From Neorhizobium sp. UBA3556 (GTDB taxonomy: Bacteria > Pseudomonadota > Alphaproteobacteria > Rhizobiales > Rhizobiaceae), in NCBI GenBank assembly GCA_002376235.1, contig DFNX01000006.1, positions 420,836 to 484,835 on the forward strand: a stretch of DNA of 64,000 nucleotides. Reading direction: 5' to 3'. The notes under the pieces were generated by a model. The model searched no databases. It saw only the letters and a list, made by a program, of their open reading frames with translations, and was not told the origin of the DNA. Made by a program: the position numbers and the translations under genes. This document shows positions 26,105 through 35,414 of this stretch, piece after piece (position 1 is the stretch's first letter; each line of letters starts with the position of its first letter).

Positions 26105-26938
26105 ATGATCGAGCCCGTTCTGAAAACCGCGCTGCATGGCTCGAACTGCAGGCTTGAAGCTCGAGATCTCACTCTGATCTACGGTGAGCGAACGATTTCG
26201 CACAATCTGAGCTTCAAGGTGCCGGATGGGCTCTTCACCGTCATCGTCGGCCCAAATGCCTGTGGCAAGTCCACGCTTTTAAGGGCGCTCGCGCGGATCA
26301 TTCGGCCGGGTGCCGGCCATGTCGTGCTCGACGGCAAGGAGATCGATCGCATTCCGGCCCGCGAAGTCGCCCGTACACTCGGTCTTTTGCCGCAAAGTTC
26401 GGTCGCGCCCGATGGGATTACTGTCGCCGATCTCGTTGCTCGCGGCCGCTATCCACACCAGTCCTTCCTGCAGCGCTGGAGCCAGGCGGACGAGGATGCG
26501 GTCTCATGGGCGATGCGCACAGCCCGAGTGGATGAGCTGGCGGATCGCGCCGTGGATGAGCTTTCAGGCGGCCAGCGCCAGCGTGTGTGGATTGCGATGG
26601 TTCTGGCGCAGGAAACCCCGCTTCTTCTGCTCGACGAGCCGACGACCTTTCTCGACATCGCGCACCAGATCGAGCTTCTCAATCTCCTGCGCGATCTGAA
26701 TCGCCGTCAGGGCAACACGGTCGTTGCGGTGCTGCACGATCTCAACCAGGCTTGCCGTTACGCGGATCATATCGTCGCCATGCGCGACGGAACCATTGTT
26801 GCGGAAGGAGATCCGCGCAGCGTCATGACCGCAGAGCTGGTGAAGACGGTTTTTGGGCTTGCGGCGATCGTCATCGACGATCCGGTGACCGGTGATCCGA
26901 TGGTGGTGCCGCTCGATGAGATGGCCCCATCGCCGTGA
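26105..26938 (+). CDS. Ferric siderophore ABC ATPase (FepC/FecE-type)
   Basis: The 277-residue ATPase has Walker A GPNACGKST (49-57), signature LSGGQ (153-157) and Walker B LLLLDE (173-178), followed by PTTFLDIAHQIELL, typical of FepC. It starts at ATG 26105 behind CTGGAGG. It should energise the FecCD permeases encoded right next to it. Oddly, it lies on the opposite strand and converges on them with 8 bases between stops, so importer subunits come from two transcripts. Confidence 0.93.
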   Translation: MIEPVLKTALHGSNCRLEARDLTLIYGERTISHNLSFKVPDGLFTVIVGPNACGKSTLLRALARIIRPGAGHVVLDGKEIDRIPAREVARTLGLLPQSSVAPDGITVADLVARGRYPHQSFLQRWSQADEDAVSWAMRTARVDELADRAVDELSGGQRQRVWIAMVLAQETPLLLLDEPTTFLDIAHQIELLNLLRDLNRRQGNTVVAVLHDLNQACRYADHIVAMRDGTIVAEGDPRSVMTAELVKTVFGLAAIVIDDPVTGDPMVVPLDEMAPSP

Positions 26939-26946
26939 CCTTATGG

Positions 26947-28008
26947 TCAGCGTTGTTTTGATCGTGTGAGCAGCCAGAGCAGATAGAGGCCGCCGACCAG
27001 ACCGGTCGTGCGGCCGATTGGCAGAACGAAGTCGGTTGCGATGTATTGGGTTACGAGATCGGCGATGACCAGCAGGAAGGCACCCATGGCCGCGGCGCTC
27101 GCGACCGGCATTCCGCGCGAGGCGGTCAAACGTGCCGCAAGCTGCGGTGCAGCCAGCGCCAGAAAGGCGATCGGTCCCGCCGCACCGGTGGCGACACCGG
27201 CGAGAAGAACGGCGCAGGCAATCATGGCGAACCGCGTCCGCTCGACATTCACGCCCAGTTGCCGGGCGAGGTCGTCGCCCATCTCGATCATCCGCAGCCG
27301 TGTCGCTGCAAGGCCGACCAGCGGAATGAGCAGAAGCGCGCCGGCGATCACGGTTGATGCGTGATCCCAGTTGCGGGCATCGAGCGAACCGGAAAGCCAG
27401 AGATTGGCGGCGATGGCATTGTCGAGGTCGCCCTTCACCAGCATCAGCCCGTTGAGGGCGTTGAGCGTCGCACCAGCGCCAATGCCGATCAGAACGAGAC
27501 GATAACCACCGGTTACCCCCTGCCGGAACGACAGGAGATAAACGAAAGTTGCTGTCACCAATCCGCCGAGCATGGCCGACAGCGCCACAGCGAGCGGGCC
27601 TCCGCCGAAGATGACGATCTGTATCAACGCGCCTGTCGCGGCCCCGGTAGTGAAGCCGATCACATCCGGCGAGCCAAGCGCATTGCGAGACACGGACTGA
27701 AAGACGGCCCCCGAAACACCGAGGGATGCGCCTGCAAAGATTGCAACGAGAAGACGCGGCAGGCGCAGGTTCATGACGACCTGTTCGCGCACACCGCCCT
27801 GACCATATCCGAGGAGTGTTGCGACGACATCCGTGAACGGCACCGAGACACGCCCGAGCGTGATAGCAAAGAGTGCGGCCAGCAATGTGAGAACTGCCAG
27901 GCAAAGTGTGATTGCCACAGGACGAATGGCGATCGAAAGGGACATGCGTCGGCTGCGCCAGACAAACCGGCGGCTGGAGACGGAAGCTGGGGCGGATACG
28001 CGGCTCAT
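26947..28008 (-). CDS. FecCD-family siderophore permease (FepG-like)
   Basis: The 353-residue inner-membrane protein has about nine to ten helices. Family landmarks are LRLPRLLVAIFAGASLGVSGAVFQ near the N-terminal third and GPIAFLALAAPQLAARL in the last third. It pairs with the preceding FecCD protein to form the channel for a ferric siderophore, and its start overlaps that gene's stop by 4 bases (ATGA). Heterodimeric FepD/FepG sets usually carry catecholate siderophores. Confidence 0.92.
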   Translation of the reverse strand: MSRVSAPASVSSRRFVWRSRRMSLSIAIRPVAITLCLAVLTLLAALFAITLGRVSVPFTDVVATLLGYGQGGVREQVVMNLRLPRLLVAIFAGASLGVSGAVFQSVSRNALGSPDVIGFTTGAATGALIQIVIFGGGPLAVALSAMLGGLVTATFVYLLSFRQGVTGGYRLVLIGIGAGATLNALNGLMLVKGDLDNAIAANLWLSGSLDARNWDHASTVIAGALLLIPLVGLAATRLRMIEMGDDLARQLGVNVERTRFAMIACAVLLAGVATGAAGPIAFLALAAPQLAARLTASRGMPVASAAAMGAFLLVIADLVTQYIATDFVLPIGRTTGLVGGLYLLWLLTRSKQR

Positions 28009-29129
28009 GGTTTCGATATCCGATGGCGACGAACGAGCGCGATGAAGAAAGGTCCACCCATCAGCGCCACCATGATGCCGACCCCAACTTCACCGGGTGG
28101 CGCGATCACCCGTCCTAGCGCGTCGGCGCTGACCGTCAGGAGCGCGGCAATCGTCATGGCATAGGGGAGCAGCCAGCGATGGCCGGGTCCGGTGATAAGC
28201 CGGGCGATATGCGGCGCGGTCAGACCGATGAAGCCGATCGGGCCGGCAGCTGCTGTCGCAGCACCGGAAAGAATGATCACTGCAAGCGCCGAAAGGCTCC
28301 ATATATGCAGCGGATTGCCGCCGAGCGCCTTGGCAAGGTCTGCACCAAGGGCTGCCGTGTCCAAAGCCTTGGTAAGGGTAAGAGCGATCAGGATTCCGAC
28401 CGATGAAAGAGCGAGGGCAGGCACGAGCACCGCATAACCACGTCCCTGCAGCGAGCCGACCGACCAGTTGCGAAACTGATCGAAGACCTGTTCGTCGCTG
28501 TTGACCAGAACGATCTGGGTCAGCGACAGAAGGACGACAGAGAGAGCCGCACCGGCCAAGACCACACGCACCGGATCACCGTTTTGCCCGAGATTGCCAA
28601 GCAGATAGACGGCGGCTCCGGCAAAGGCGGCGCCCAATATGCCGAAAGCCATATAGGCCGTCACATCGGTTATGCCGAATAGGACAATCGCGCCCGTGAC
28701 TGCCGTCGCCGCCCCGGCATTTATCCCGAGAATGCCGGGATCGGACAAGGGATTGCGGGTGAGCGCCTGCATGATCGTGCCGCTTGCCCCAAGTGCTGCG
28801 CCAACCACGATGGCAAGCAGCGTGCGGGGAATGCGCAGCAGCCGAACCAGGAGATGATCGCTGTCAGCGGGATCGAAATGGGTGATGGCGTTCCAGGTGG
28901 TGGCAAGCGGGATGGGGCGGGCGCCAGCGATAATGCCGAAGACGACTGCGGCGAGAAGCAGCATGAAGAGCGCGCAAAGCCCTGCCGTCAGGCGGCTGTC
29001 ACGCGTGTGGGTCGGCGCGGCCGTGCGTCTCGGTAGCGTGCGCAAGACCTCAGTTTCCGAACCTTGAGACGATGCCGTCGACAATTTCCTTGCCGCTGTA
29101 ATAGTCAATGCGGAAGGAATGGATGCCAA
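28005..29129 (-). CDS. FecCD-family siderophore permease (FepD-like)
   Basis: This 374-codon frame encodes an inner-membrane permease. Landmarks are LLRIPRTLLAIVVGAALGASGTIMQ, LSDPGILGINAGAA and GPIGFIGLTAPHIARL. The start is uncertain: the frame opens at TTG 29129 inside the binding-protein gene (80-base overlap), and other TTG candidates lie at 29084 and 29045. The core family homology begins near RLTAGLCALFMLLLAAVVFG. It is coupled to the downstream FepG-like gene. Confidence 0.9.
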   Translation of the reverse strand: MASIPSALTITAARKLSTASSQGSETEVLRTLPRRTAAPTHTRDSRLTAGLCALFMLLLAAVVFGIIAGARPIPLATTWNAITHFDPADSDHLLVRLLRIPRTLLAIVVGAALGASGTIMQALTRNPLSDPGILGINAGAATAVTGAIVLFGITDVTAYMAFGILGAAFAGAAVYLLGNLGQNGDPVRVVLAGAALSVVLLSLTQIVLVNSDEQVFDQFRNWSVGSLQGRGYAVLVPALALSSVGILIALTLTKALDTAALGADLAKALGGNPLHIWSLSALAVIILSGAATAAAGPIGFIGLTAPHIARLITGPGHRWLLPYAMTIAALLTVSADALGRVIAPPGEVGVGIMVALMGGPFFIALVRRHRISKP

Positions 29130-30000
29130 GGCCGAAGACCTGGCCGTTCTTTACCGAGGGCAGGTTGGCAAGCACGGGATCGTCGCGGAACGCGGTTGCC
29201 TTGCTGTCATCTACACGTAGAAGGAATGTCGTCTCAGCCTTCAGATCCACCAGGCGCTCGTAATCGGCCCAGACGAAATCGTCTCGGCTTGCCGCCTGCG
29301 TGTGCCATGCCGGATCCGGAGCCTCGATGTCGAAGCCGAGGGCTGCGAGAAGGGCCGCATGCGGACCGCCCGGTCGCCCGATCGGGTTGCTCTGGCCGGC
29401 TCCGTTGAAGCTGATGATATTGGCCTTGCCGGCCGGGACTTTGATCTTGGCTTTGGCTGCTGCAACATAAGCGTCGAAATCGGCGATAGAAGCGGCGGCC
29501 TCTTCCTCCAGTCCCGTTGCGCTGCCCAGTTTGGTCGCAAGCTCCTGCCATGAAAGGGCGCCGTCATCGACAAGAATGGTCGGCGCGACCTGCCGGAAGG
29601 CGGCAAGCTGGTCCTTCGTCGAGCCTGCGCCGCTTGCCGTTACGATGATAAGATCGGGTTCGGTGGCGTAGACGGCTTCCAGATCGACCTTGCCGGCTGG
29701 CCAGGCATTTTCGATCTTTTGCTCCCTGGCCACCTTTTCCCACTGGGCGAAGAACTGGCCGTTGGCGGCCGAGCCGCTTGCAACAACCGGAGCCCTGATC
29801 GCCAGAAGCGTGCCCGTCAGCGTCACCGAAGTCGAGAGAATGCGTTTCGGCTTGGCCGGTATTTCCGTCTGGCTGCCATCGACATTGGTAAAGCTGCGCG
29901 GCCACGGCTCTGTCGCGGAGGCCTGCGACCAGAATAGAAGCGAAGCAACCACCGCTGTAATGATTCGTGTCGCGAATCGGCCGATCGTCGCAATCCTCAT
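29050..30000 (-). CDS. Periplasmic ferric siderophore-binding protein (FepB-like)
   Basis: The 316-residue type III binding protein has a signal peptide ending near ASA-TE. Helical-backbone landmarks are KPKRILSTSVTLTGTLLAI, DLEAVYATEPDLIIVTASG and the segment near PGGPHAALLAALGFDIEAP. It most resembles enterobactin-binding FepB (TEIPAKPKRI with TGTLLA). It delivers the ferric siderophore to the two FecCD permeases encoded just downstream. Confidence 0.9.
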   Translation of the reverse strand: MRIATIGRFATRIITAVVASLLFWSQASATEPWPRSFTNVDGSQTEIPAKPKRILSTSVTLTGTLLAIRAPVVASGSAANGQFFAQWEKVAREQKIENAWPAGKVDLEAVYATEPDLIIVTASGAGSTKDQLAAFRQVAPTILVDDGALSWQELATKLGSATGLEEEAAASIADFDAYVAAAKAKIKVPAGKANIISFNGAGQSNPIGRPGGPHAALLAALGFDIEAPDPAWHTQAASRDDFVWADYERLVDLKAETTFLLRVDDSKATAFRDDPVLANLPSVKNGQVFGLGIHSFRIDYYSGKEIVDGIVSRFGN

Positions 30001-30145
30001 GGCTGCATTCTCCGGTGACGGCGTGGGAAGGGCAGGGGCCGTGCCGTCTGCTCGCAGCCCGTGCGGGCGGGAGCATTATCATCGCAGACGAGCGCTCGCC
30101 ACCGAAACATGAGCGCATCGCGCAGGATTGTTCGGGCTGCGTCGT

Positions 30146-31171
30146 TCAGCCCTCGGTCTGTCCTGTCTGCCGCCGCAACGACGAAGGCGGATAGCCGAAA
30201 TGCTTGCGAAAGGCAGTCGTAAAGTTCGACAGATGCACATAACCCGCCTCATAGGCGATATCGGAAATACTGCGATTGCTGAAGAGAAGCGCCTGGCGCG
30301 CCTCGGTCAGCCAGCGATTTCGGATGAATTCGTTGAGCGAGCAATGATGCGCCTTGCGCACCAGCCGCTGCAGCGTCGCCTGGCTGGCGCCGAGTTCACT
30401 CGCCATCTCGGTGACGGCAAGTTCCTGGGCTGAATGACGATCGATATACTGCACCAGCGCGTAGATCCGTTGCTGTTCGGCTGCCGTCAGATTTGTCGGC
30501 GGCATGACTGCATCAGGATTGGATCCGAAGGCTGCCGTCAGCGCCTCATAGACGATGGCAAGTGTATGGCTTTCCAGAAGTACGGCCGAAAACGGCGGCT
30601 TGCGGGCAGCGATATCGAACATCTGCCGGGCGAGGAATTCCACCTTACGATTGGGCTGCCATTGCCAGAAACCGGGATCTCCGCCCAGAAGTGCGTGGAA
30701 ATTATCGGGAGCCTCGCTTGCCTCGGAAAAGCGCTGCAGCCATTCGCGCGACATGCCGATGACCATCTTGTCGAGATACTGGCCCTTGCGTGCCCGTCGA
30801 CGAAGCCGCGCGCCGTTTTCGTGGGCGACGATGATCGCCGAGGATTGCCAGCGCCCCTGCGCGGTGCGCTGCGGCATGGGCATAGGCACCCCGTTCAGAG
30901 ATGCCTCGACAAAGCCTTCGAGGAAAATCTTGATGCAGATCTGCGCGTCGAGCGCCACTTCCATTTCCAGATCGTCGACCTGCATGCGGCGACCGAAATT
31001 GACATGAATGCCATCCATCCGCACTTGCCCGACGAGACCGCATGCGACAACTGCGTCACTTTGATCGCCACCATCGAGTACGCGCACGCCGTTTTTGCGC
31101 AGCTCGCGTCGTGTCAGAACGGGGTTGGGATTGGCAACCACGGGCGGAAGGGGATCGACGGCGCTGTTCAC
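30146..31171 (-). CDS. AraC-family regulator of the catecholate uptake cluster
   Basis: The roughly 341-residue regulator resembles PchR-like activators: an N-terminal effector domain, then an AraC double HTH (AVTEMASELGASQATLQRLVRKAHHCSLNEFIRNRW and SISDIAYEAGYVHLSNFTTAFRKHFGYPPSSLRRQ). GTG 31171 is preferred because AGGAG sits 6 bases upstream; ATG 31186 is the alternative. It is divergent from the receptor at 31349. It probably activates that receptor in response to the imported siderophore (inference). Confidence 0.88.
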   Translation of the reverse strand: MNSAVDPLPPVVANPNPVLTRRELRKNGVRVLDGGDQSDAVVACGLVGQVRMDGIHVNFGRRMQVDDLEMEVALDAQICIKIFLEGFVEASLNGVPMPMPQRTAQGRWQSSAIIVAHENGARLRRRARKGQYLDKMVIGMSREWLQRFSEASEAPDNFHALLGGDPGFWQWQPNRKVEFLARQMFDIAARKPPFSAVLLESHTLAIVYEALTAAFGSNPDAVMPPTNLTAAEQQRIYALVQYIDRHSAQELAVTEMASELGASQATLQRLVRKAHHCSLNEFIRNRWLTEARQALLFSNRSISDIAYEAGYVHLSNFTTAFRKHFGYPPSSLRRQTGQTEG

Positions 31172-31242
31172 ACAGGTCTCCTGCATAAGTTTATGCGTGA
31201 TTAACGAAAGCGGAGGTTTGCAAGACCACGTATACGAATACA

Positions 31243-31257
31243 TGAAATATGCACTCA
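31243..31257. promoter_or_regulatory. Candidate iron-responsive (RirA-type) operator
   Basis: TGA-N9-TCA (TGAAATATGCACTCA) lies in the divergent region between the AraC gene and the receptor gene. It has the same pattern as the box at 23298. Confidence 0.45.
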
Positions 31258-31348
31258 AGAATAGCCGCGACGGGGGATGTCCGGCACTGTTTGCCGTGTG
31301 GGGCGCGACAATCGTGCGGACAAGAACTGGTTGCCCAGGGGTATGGGA

Positions 31349-33514
31349 ATGAACGGAAATAAGACAATCGTGCAGCGGCAGGCAATCGGGCGGCTGACGC
31401 GGATCCTGCTGGCGACGACCGTGTTGACTGGTCTGGCGACCACAGCGCAGGCGCAAGATAACGGCAATGCCCAGACCAGCATGGAACTGGCGCCGATCGT
31501 GCTTGAAGGTGCGACTTACGAGACAGAAGGCACGAACAGCTATACGACGAGGGAAATCAGCGTCGGCGACAAGGACACGCGCACCCTGCGCGAAGTTCCG
31601 CAATCGACCACGGTCATGACGCGCGAACGTCTCGACGACGGCAATTTCTCCTCGCTCGATACCGTCATGCGCAAGACGCCGGGCGTCGTGGTCCTGACCA
31701 ATGATGACGGCCGCTCCAGCCTCTATTCACGCGGTTTCGAATACGACACGCTTTACATGAACGGCCTTTCGACGCCGGTCTCCTCCATCTATGGCACGCA
31801 GCCGGACATGGTTGCGGTTGACCATATCGAAATCCTGCGTGGCCCTTCCGGCCTCTTTGGTGGAGCAGGTGAGCCGGCAGGTGCCGTCAACATGCGCCTC
31901 AAGCAGGCTTCCGACGAGTACAAGGCCAGCATCAACACAATCATGAGCTCGTGGAACGGCAAACGAATCGAAGGCGATGTGACCGGGCCGCTGACCAAGT
32001 CCGGTCGGGTACGCGGCCGTCTGGTCGGCGCGCTTTCTACCAAGGACAGCTTCATCGATACCGTCGACAACAAAGTCGGCACCATCTACGGCACGATACA
32101 GGCCGACATAACGGACAACACGACGGCAACGCTGAGCGTCAACCATACTCGCCGCAACATCACGCCATTCAACGGCCTGCCGACATTCGAGGACGGCACG
32201 CTGATCGATCTGCCGCGTTCGACCTATACCGGCGCAGACTGGAACAATTTCGAAAACAACGTCACGCAGTATATCGCCGAACTCGAACACCGTTTTGATG
32301 ACGGCGGCCATGCGAAGATATCGGCGCTTTATTCGCGTGTTGACGTCGATTTTATGTATGCATTTGCGGCTGGTCCTGCGGATGCGTCAGGCAATATTGC
32401 CAAGGGAACCAGCTGGCTTTCTCGCTCCTATGAACAGGATTCGATCTCGCTCGATGCGCATATCAGCAAACCTTTCGAGATTTATGGGTTGGAAAACAAT
32501 ATCATCGCCGGCGTCGACTATCGCGGAAGTGATGACAGCCTCTGGAACCAGAGAGGTACGATTGCCGGTACGCAGAACATTTATGATTGGACTAATGTCG
32601 ATAAGCCGACCGTCACCTATGGTAGCCCGGAAGAAACTGAAACCGATCAGTACGGTATCTATGGCCAGTGGCGCATCAAGCCGATCGACAAGCTGACACT
32701 TATCGGCGGTGGCCGCTTCAGCTGGTACGATGCCCAGTCAGGCGACAGCGAAGTCAAGGTCAATGGCGAGTTCACGCCCTATGCAGGCATCATTTATGAT
32801 CTGACGGACCGTGTGTCGGCCTATGCCAGCTACACGGAAATCTTCCAGCCACAGTCGGTTAAGGATGCTTCGGGCGACATCCTCGATCCACGGACTGGCG
32901 AGCAATATGAGATTGGCCTCAAGGCGGAACTGACTGATGATCTCAATGCCTCGATTGCATGGTTTGATCTGACTGACAAAAACCGCGCGGTATCCAACCC
33001 GAGCAGCCTGGGTGATTATCTCGCTGGTGGCGAAGCGCATATGCGCGGCATCGAGTTCGAAATCAACGGCGAGATCCTACCCAATTGGGAGGCGATGGCC
33101 GGTTACACCTACACCGACACAAGGTTCAAGAACACCGTCGGCGCAGCTGGTTCGGAATTCTATACTCCGGAGCATATGATTCAGCTCTTCACCAAATACA
33201 CATTCGATGGCTCGGGCACCTGGACCGATGGCCTCTTCGTTGGCGGCGGGGTGAAGTTGTTCTCGTCGTTCAAGAACGTATCGCGATCTGTCAATGCAAA
33301 AACAGGCGCGACGTCAGCCACAGCGATCGAAGCCCCCGGTTACGGCGTGGTCGATCTGCAGGCAGGCTACAAGTTCAACGAGAACCTGACGGCCAGCCTG
33401 TCGGTCAACAACGTGTTCGATAAGAAATATTACGAACGAGTCGGTGGCACCGGGGTGTTCAATTTCTACGGCGAACCGCGCAATGTCGTCTTCAAGCTGA
33501 ACGCGACTTTCTGA
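31349..33514 (+). CDS. TonB-dependent siderophore receptor
   Basis: The roughly 721-residue outer-membrane receptor has a signal peptide ending TAQAQ, a TonB box region (ELAPIVLEG), a plug (REVPQSTTVMTRERLDDGN; ILRGPSGLFGGAGEPAGAVNM) and a barrel ending LNATF with the terminal Phe. ATG 31349 is chosen because AGGGG lies 8 bases upstream; ATG 31343 is possible. It belongs to the FhuE/FpvA/ferric-coprogen branch of siderophore receptors. Neighbouring FepB/C/D/G-like genes and an esterase suggest a catecholate or ester-linked siderophore. Confidence 0.92.
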   Translation: MNGNKTIVQRQAIGRLTRILLATTVLTGLATTAQAQDNGNAQTSMELAPIVLEGATYETEGTNSYTTREISVGDKDTRTLREVPQSTTVMTRERLDDGNFSSLDTVMRKTPGVVVLTNDDGRSSLYSRGFEYDTLYMNGLSTPVSSIYGTQPDMVAVDHIEILRGPSGLFGGAGEPAGAVNMRLKQASDEYKASINTIMSSWNGKRIEGDVTGPLTKSGRVRGRLVGALSTKDSFIDTVDNKVGTIYGTIQADITDNTTATLSVNHTRRNITPFNGLPTFEDGTLIDLPRSTYTGADWNNFENNVTQYIAELEHRFDDGGHAKISALYSRVDVDFMYAFAAGPADASGNIAKGTSWLSRSYEQDSISLDAHISKPFEIYGLENNIIAGVDYRGSDDSLWNQRGTIAGTQNIYDWTNVDKPTVTYGSPEETETDQYGIYGQWRIKPIDKLTLIGGGRFSWYDAQSGDSEVKVNGEFTPYAGIIYDLTDRVSAYASYTEIFQPQSVKDASGDILDPRTGEQYEIGLKAELTDDLNASIAWFDLTDKNRAVSNPSSLGDYLAGGEAHMRGIEFEINGEILPNWEAMAGYTYTDTRFKNTVGAAGSEFYTPEHMIQLFTKYTFDGSGTWTDGLFVGGGVKLFSSFKNVSRSVNAKTGATSATAIEAPGYGVVDLQAGYKFNENLTASLSVNNVFDKKYYERVGGTGVFNFYGEPRNVVFKLNATF

Positions 33515-33534
33515 TCACGGTATTGGCGAAAACC

Positions 33535-33572
33535 AAAAAACGGCCCGGAGCGACTGTTCCGGGCCGTTTTCG
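33535..33572. terminator. Bidirectional terminator
   Basis: The stem ACGGCCCGGA/TCCGGGCCGT is flanked by an A-tract on the left and TTTT on the right. It serves the receptor (+) and the esterase gene (-). Confidence 0.92.
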
Positions 33573-33590
33573 TTGTAGAAACTGGATAGG

Positions 33591-34448
33591 CTATTCCTCA
33601 CTGAAAGCCATTGCCTGCGCGCGCCTGACACCGTGAAGCAGCATGTCGAAATGATCGTGATCGGCGGCGACAACCAGATCGACCTTCATTGTCGGATTGG
33701 CTCGTGCGATCAGGCCGGAGGCTTCGGTGATATTATCGACCATGGCCCGACGAGAAAGATGTTCCTGCCGTCCAGCCGGCAAGGCATGCGTTGCATATTG
33801 CTCGTCCTTGCCGACGGTGATGACAAGTCGTTCCGCTATGCCGGTGGCCGCATTTTCGCGCATGCGGCGCATCATCAAAGCGTCGCTAAACCAGAGTGAC
33901 GGACTTGCAGCCCAATATCTCTGAAAATGGCAGGGACAGTGCAACAACGTGTGAACGGTGAAGAGCCCGCCATAGGAAAAACCGAACAATGTGTTGCGGG
34001 CTGGATCGAGCGGGTAAAGCCCGGAAATGACTGGCCGCAGCTCTTCGACGAGGAAGTGCAGAAAGTCCCCAGCACCGCCGAAGACACTCGATACGACATC
34101 CCCAGTCTCGTGATCCGGTTCAGGTGTGTAATTCCTGGATCTGGCAGGTGCATCGAAGGGGGCTCCGCCCGGAAAGCCGATTGCGACGATGAGACCGGCA
34201 GCGTGATCTGCAGGCTTTGACTTTGGCGGGAATAAGCCGCTTGCCGGCTGGGTAAAAACAAGCGGAAAGCTTGCGTCTCCATCCAGCATCCAGAGCACGG
34301 GATAACCGGTTTTGGGCGGCGGTCCTGCGGGAATGCGAACAAGAATCCGGTAGCTTTCACTGGTCCGTTTGGAGGAAATTTCAAATGTTTTTGCCGCCGG
34401 CAGCTGAACCGATTGCCATTCAATCATGCCTTGCTTCATGGCGGTCAT
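33591..34448 (-). CDS. Siderophore esterase-like alpha/beta hydrolase (IroE/Fes-like)
   Basis: The roughly 285-residue protein is of the esterase D/IroE type. Landmarks are GYPVLWMLDGDASF (oxyanion side), the nucleophile elbow GFSYGG, and a C-terminal DHDHFDMLLHG with the catalytic His. Such enzymes cut the ester backbone of catecholate siderophores such as enterobactin to release iron. No signal peptide is seen, so it is probably cytoplasmic like Fes. The start is uncertain (ATG 34448, 34439 or 34427, with the frame open to 34484). It sits downstream of a siderophore receptor, facing it across a terminator. Confidence 0.8.
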   Translation of the reverse strand: MTAMKQGMIEWQSVQLPAAKTFEISSKRTSESYRILVRIPAGPPPKTGYPVLWMLDGDASFPLVFTQPASGLFPPKSKPADHAAGLIVAIGFPGGAPFDAPARSRNYTPEPDHETGDVVSSVFGGAGDFLHFLVEELRPVISGLYPLDPARNTLFGFSYGGLFTVHTLLHCPCHFQRYWAASPSLWFSDALMMRRMRENAATGIAERLVITVGKDEQYATHALPAGRQEHLSRRAMVDNITEASGLIARANPTMKVDLVVAADHDHFDMLLHGVRRAQAMAFSEE

Positions 34449-34738
34449 TGTCGTCCGATAGAGTGTTGCGGAGCCGCTCGGCAAAACAGGAATTGGCCGA
34501 GATGGAATCTGGTCGAAAACTATCAGAGATCAGTGAGTTATGGTACCGCTTGATTTGTGGGAAATAGGGGGGTGGGCATGCCCCATTTCAAGATTTTACC
34601 GGAATGCGGTGCGTGCCGATCCTGTGCTTTTACGAACCGTCCGATCCCGAAATCATGCAATGGTGTTTCCGTCCCGCCGGTTGCGATTAACTCCGCCTTT
34701 CAAACAGGTATAAAGTGAGGGGCGGGGACAGTTGATCT

Positions 34739-35296
34739 CTACCCGTTCCTGGTAAACCAGGCCACAAGTTCGGCGGAATTCCTGATGCCAATGGCCCTCA
34801 TCAGCCTTGCCCGGTATGACTCAACCGTCCTTACAGACAGGTTGAGTTCAGTTGCAATTTGCGCACTGGTCTTGCCTTGGACAACAAGCGTTATGATCTG
34901 GATTTGTCTGTCTGTGAGGGATATGCCCCGCGACGCAACAGGCCGTGCCAGGGGCTGAAAGCAGTATATTGCCTGAGCGAACGGATCTGTGGCGTGCCGC
35001 GTCCTGCCATGAACCTGGCACCAGAATCTCTGGCCATCTCCAGCAGTCATAATTCGCTCGTCGTAATAGACTTGGCCACTTGGCAAATTGGCCCGCCACG
35101 TCCGCCCGGTCCGGACAAAATCGGAATGTTTCGGATAGAGCTGCGCAAAGCTGTGATCGATGAGATCCGATCGCGCATACTTAAAAAGGCTTGCGAATTG
35201 TTCGTTGCAATCCCGGATAATTCTATGTGTCGCAAAGACCATCGGGACCGGGATTTCGGCCAATCTGAAAGTCCAACTTTCTGGGCTGTCTGCCAC
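34739..35296 (-). CDS. PAS-LuxR transcriptional regulator
   Basis: The 185-residue protein has a PAS-like fold (about 5-115; MVFATHRIIRDCNEQFASLFKYARSDLI) and a C-terminal LuxR HTH (ISLTDRQIQIITLVVQGKTSAQIATELNLSVRTVESYRARLMRAIGI). It starts at GTG 35296. It is divergent from the CoA-transferase pair at 35415, so it is the likely regulator of that pair. There is no receiver or autoinducer domain, so the signal would be a small ligand or redox cue sensed by PAS. Confidence 0.88.
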   Translation of the reverse strand: MADSPESWTFRLAEIPVPMVFATHRIIRDCNEQFASLFKYARSDLIDHSFAQLYPKHSDFVRTGRTWRANLPSGQVYYDERIMTAGDGQRFWCQVHGRTRHATDPFAQAIYCFQPLARPVASRGISLTDRQIQIITLVVQGKTSAQIATELNLSVRTVESYRARLMRAIGIRNSAELVAWFTRNG

Positions 35297-35414
35297 GATA
35301 ACTCTCTCGCGAAAGGCGGTATAAATACTGCTATCATTCGTATTCCATCAAGGCTTATCTTGCTTTTTGTCATGCTCGATTTTCGGGTGACAGGAGGAAC
35401 CGGGTGGAGGAACT

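Noticed and set aside
26564..28057. Long minus-strand frame spanning the ATPase and permease genes
   Set aside because: Arg/Gly-rich low-complexity translation, antisense to one true gene and out of frame with another.
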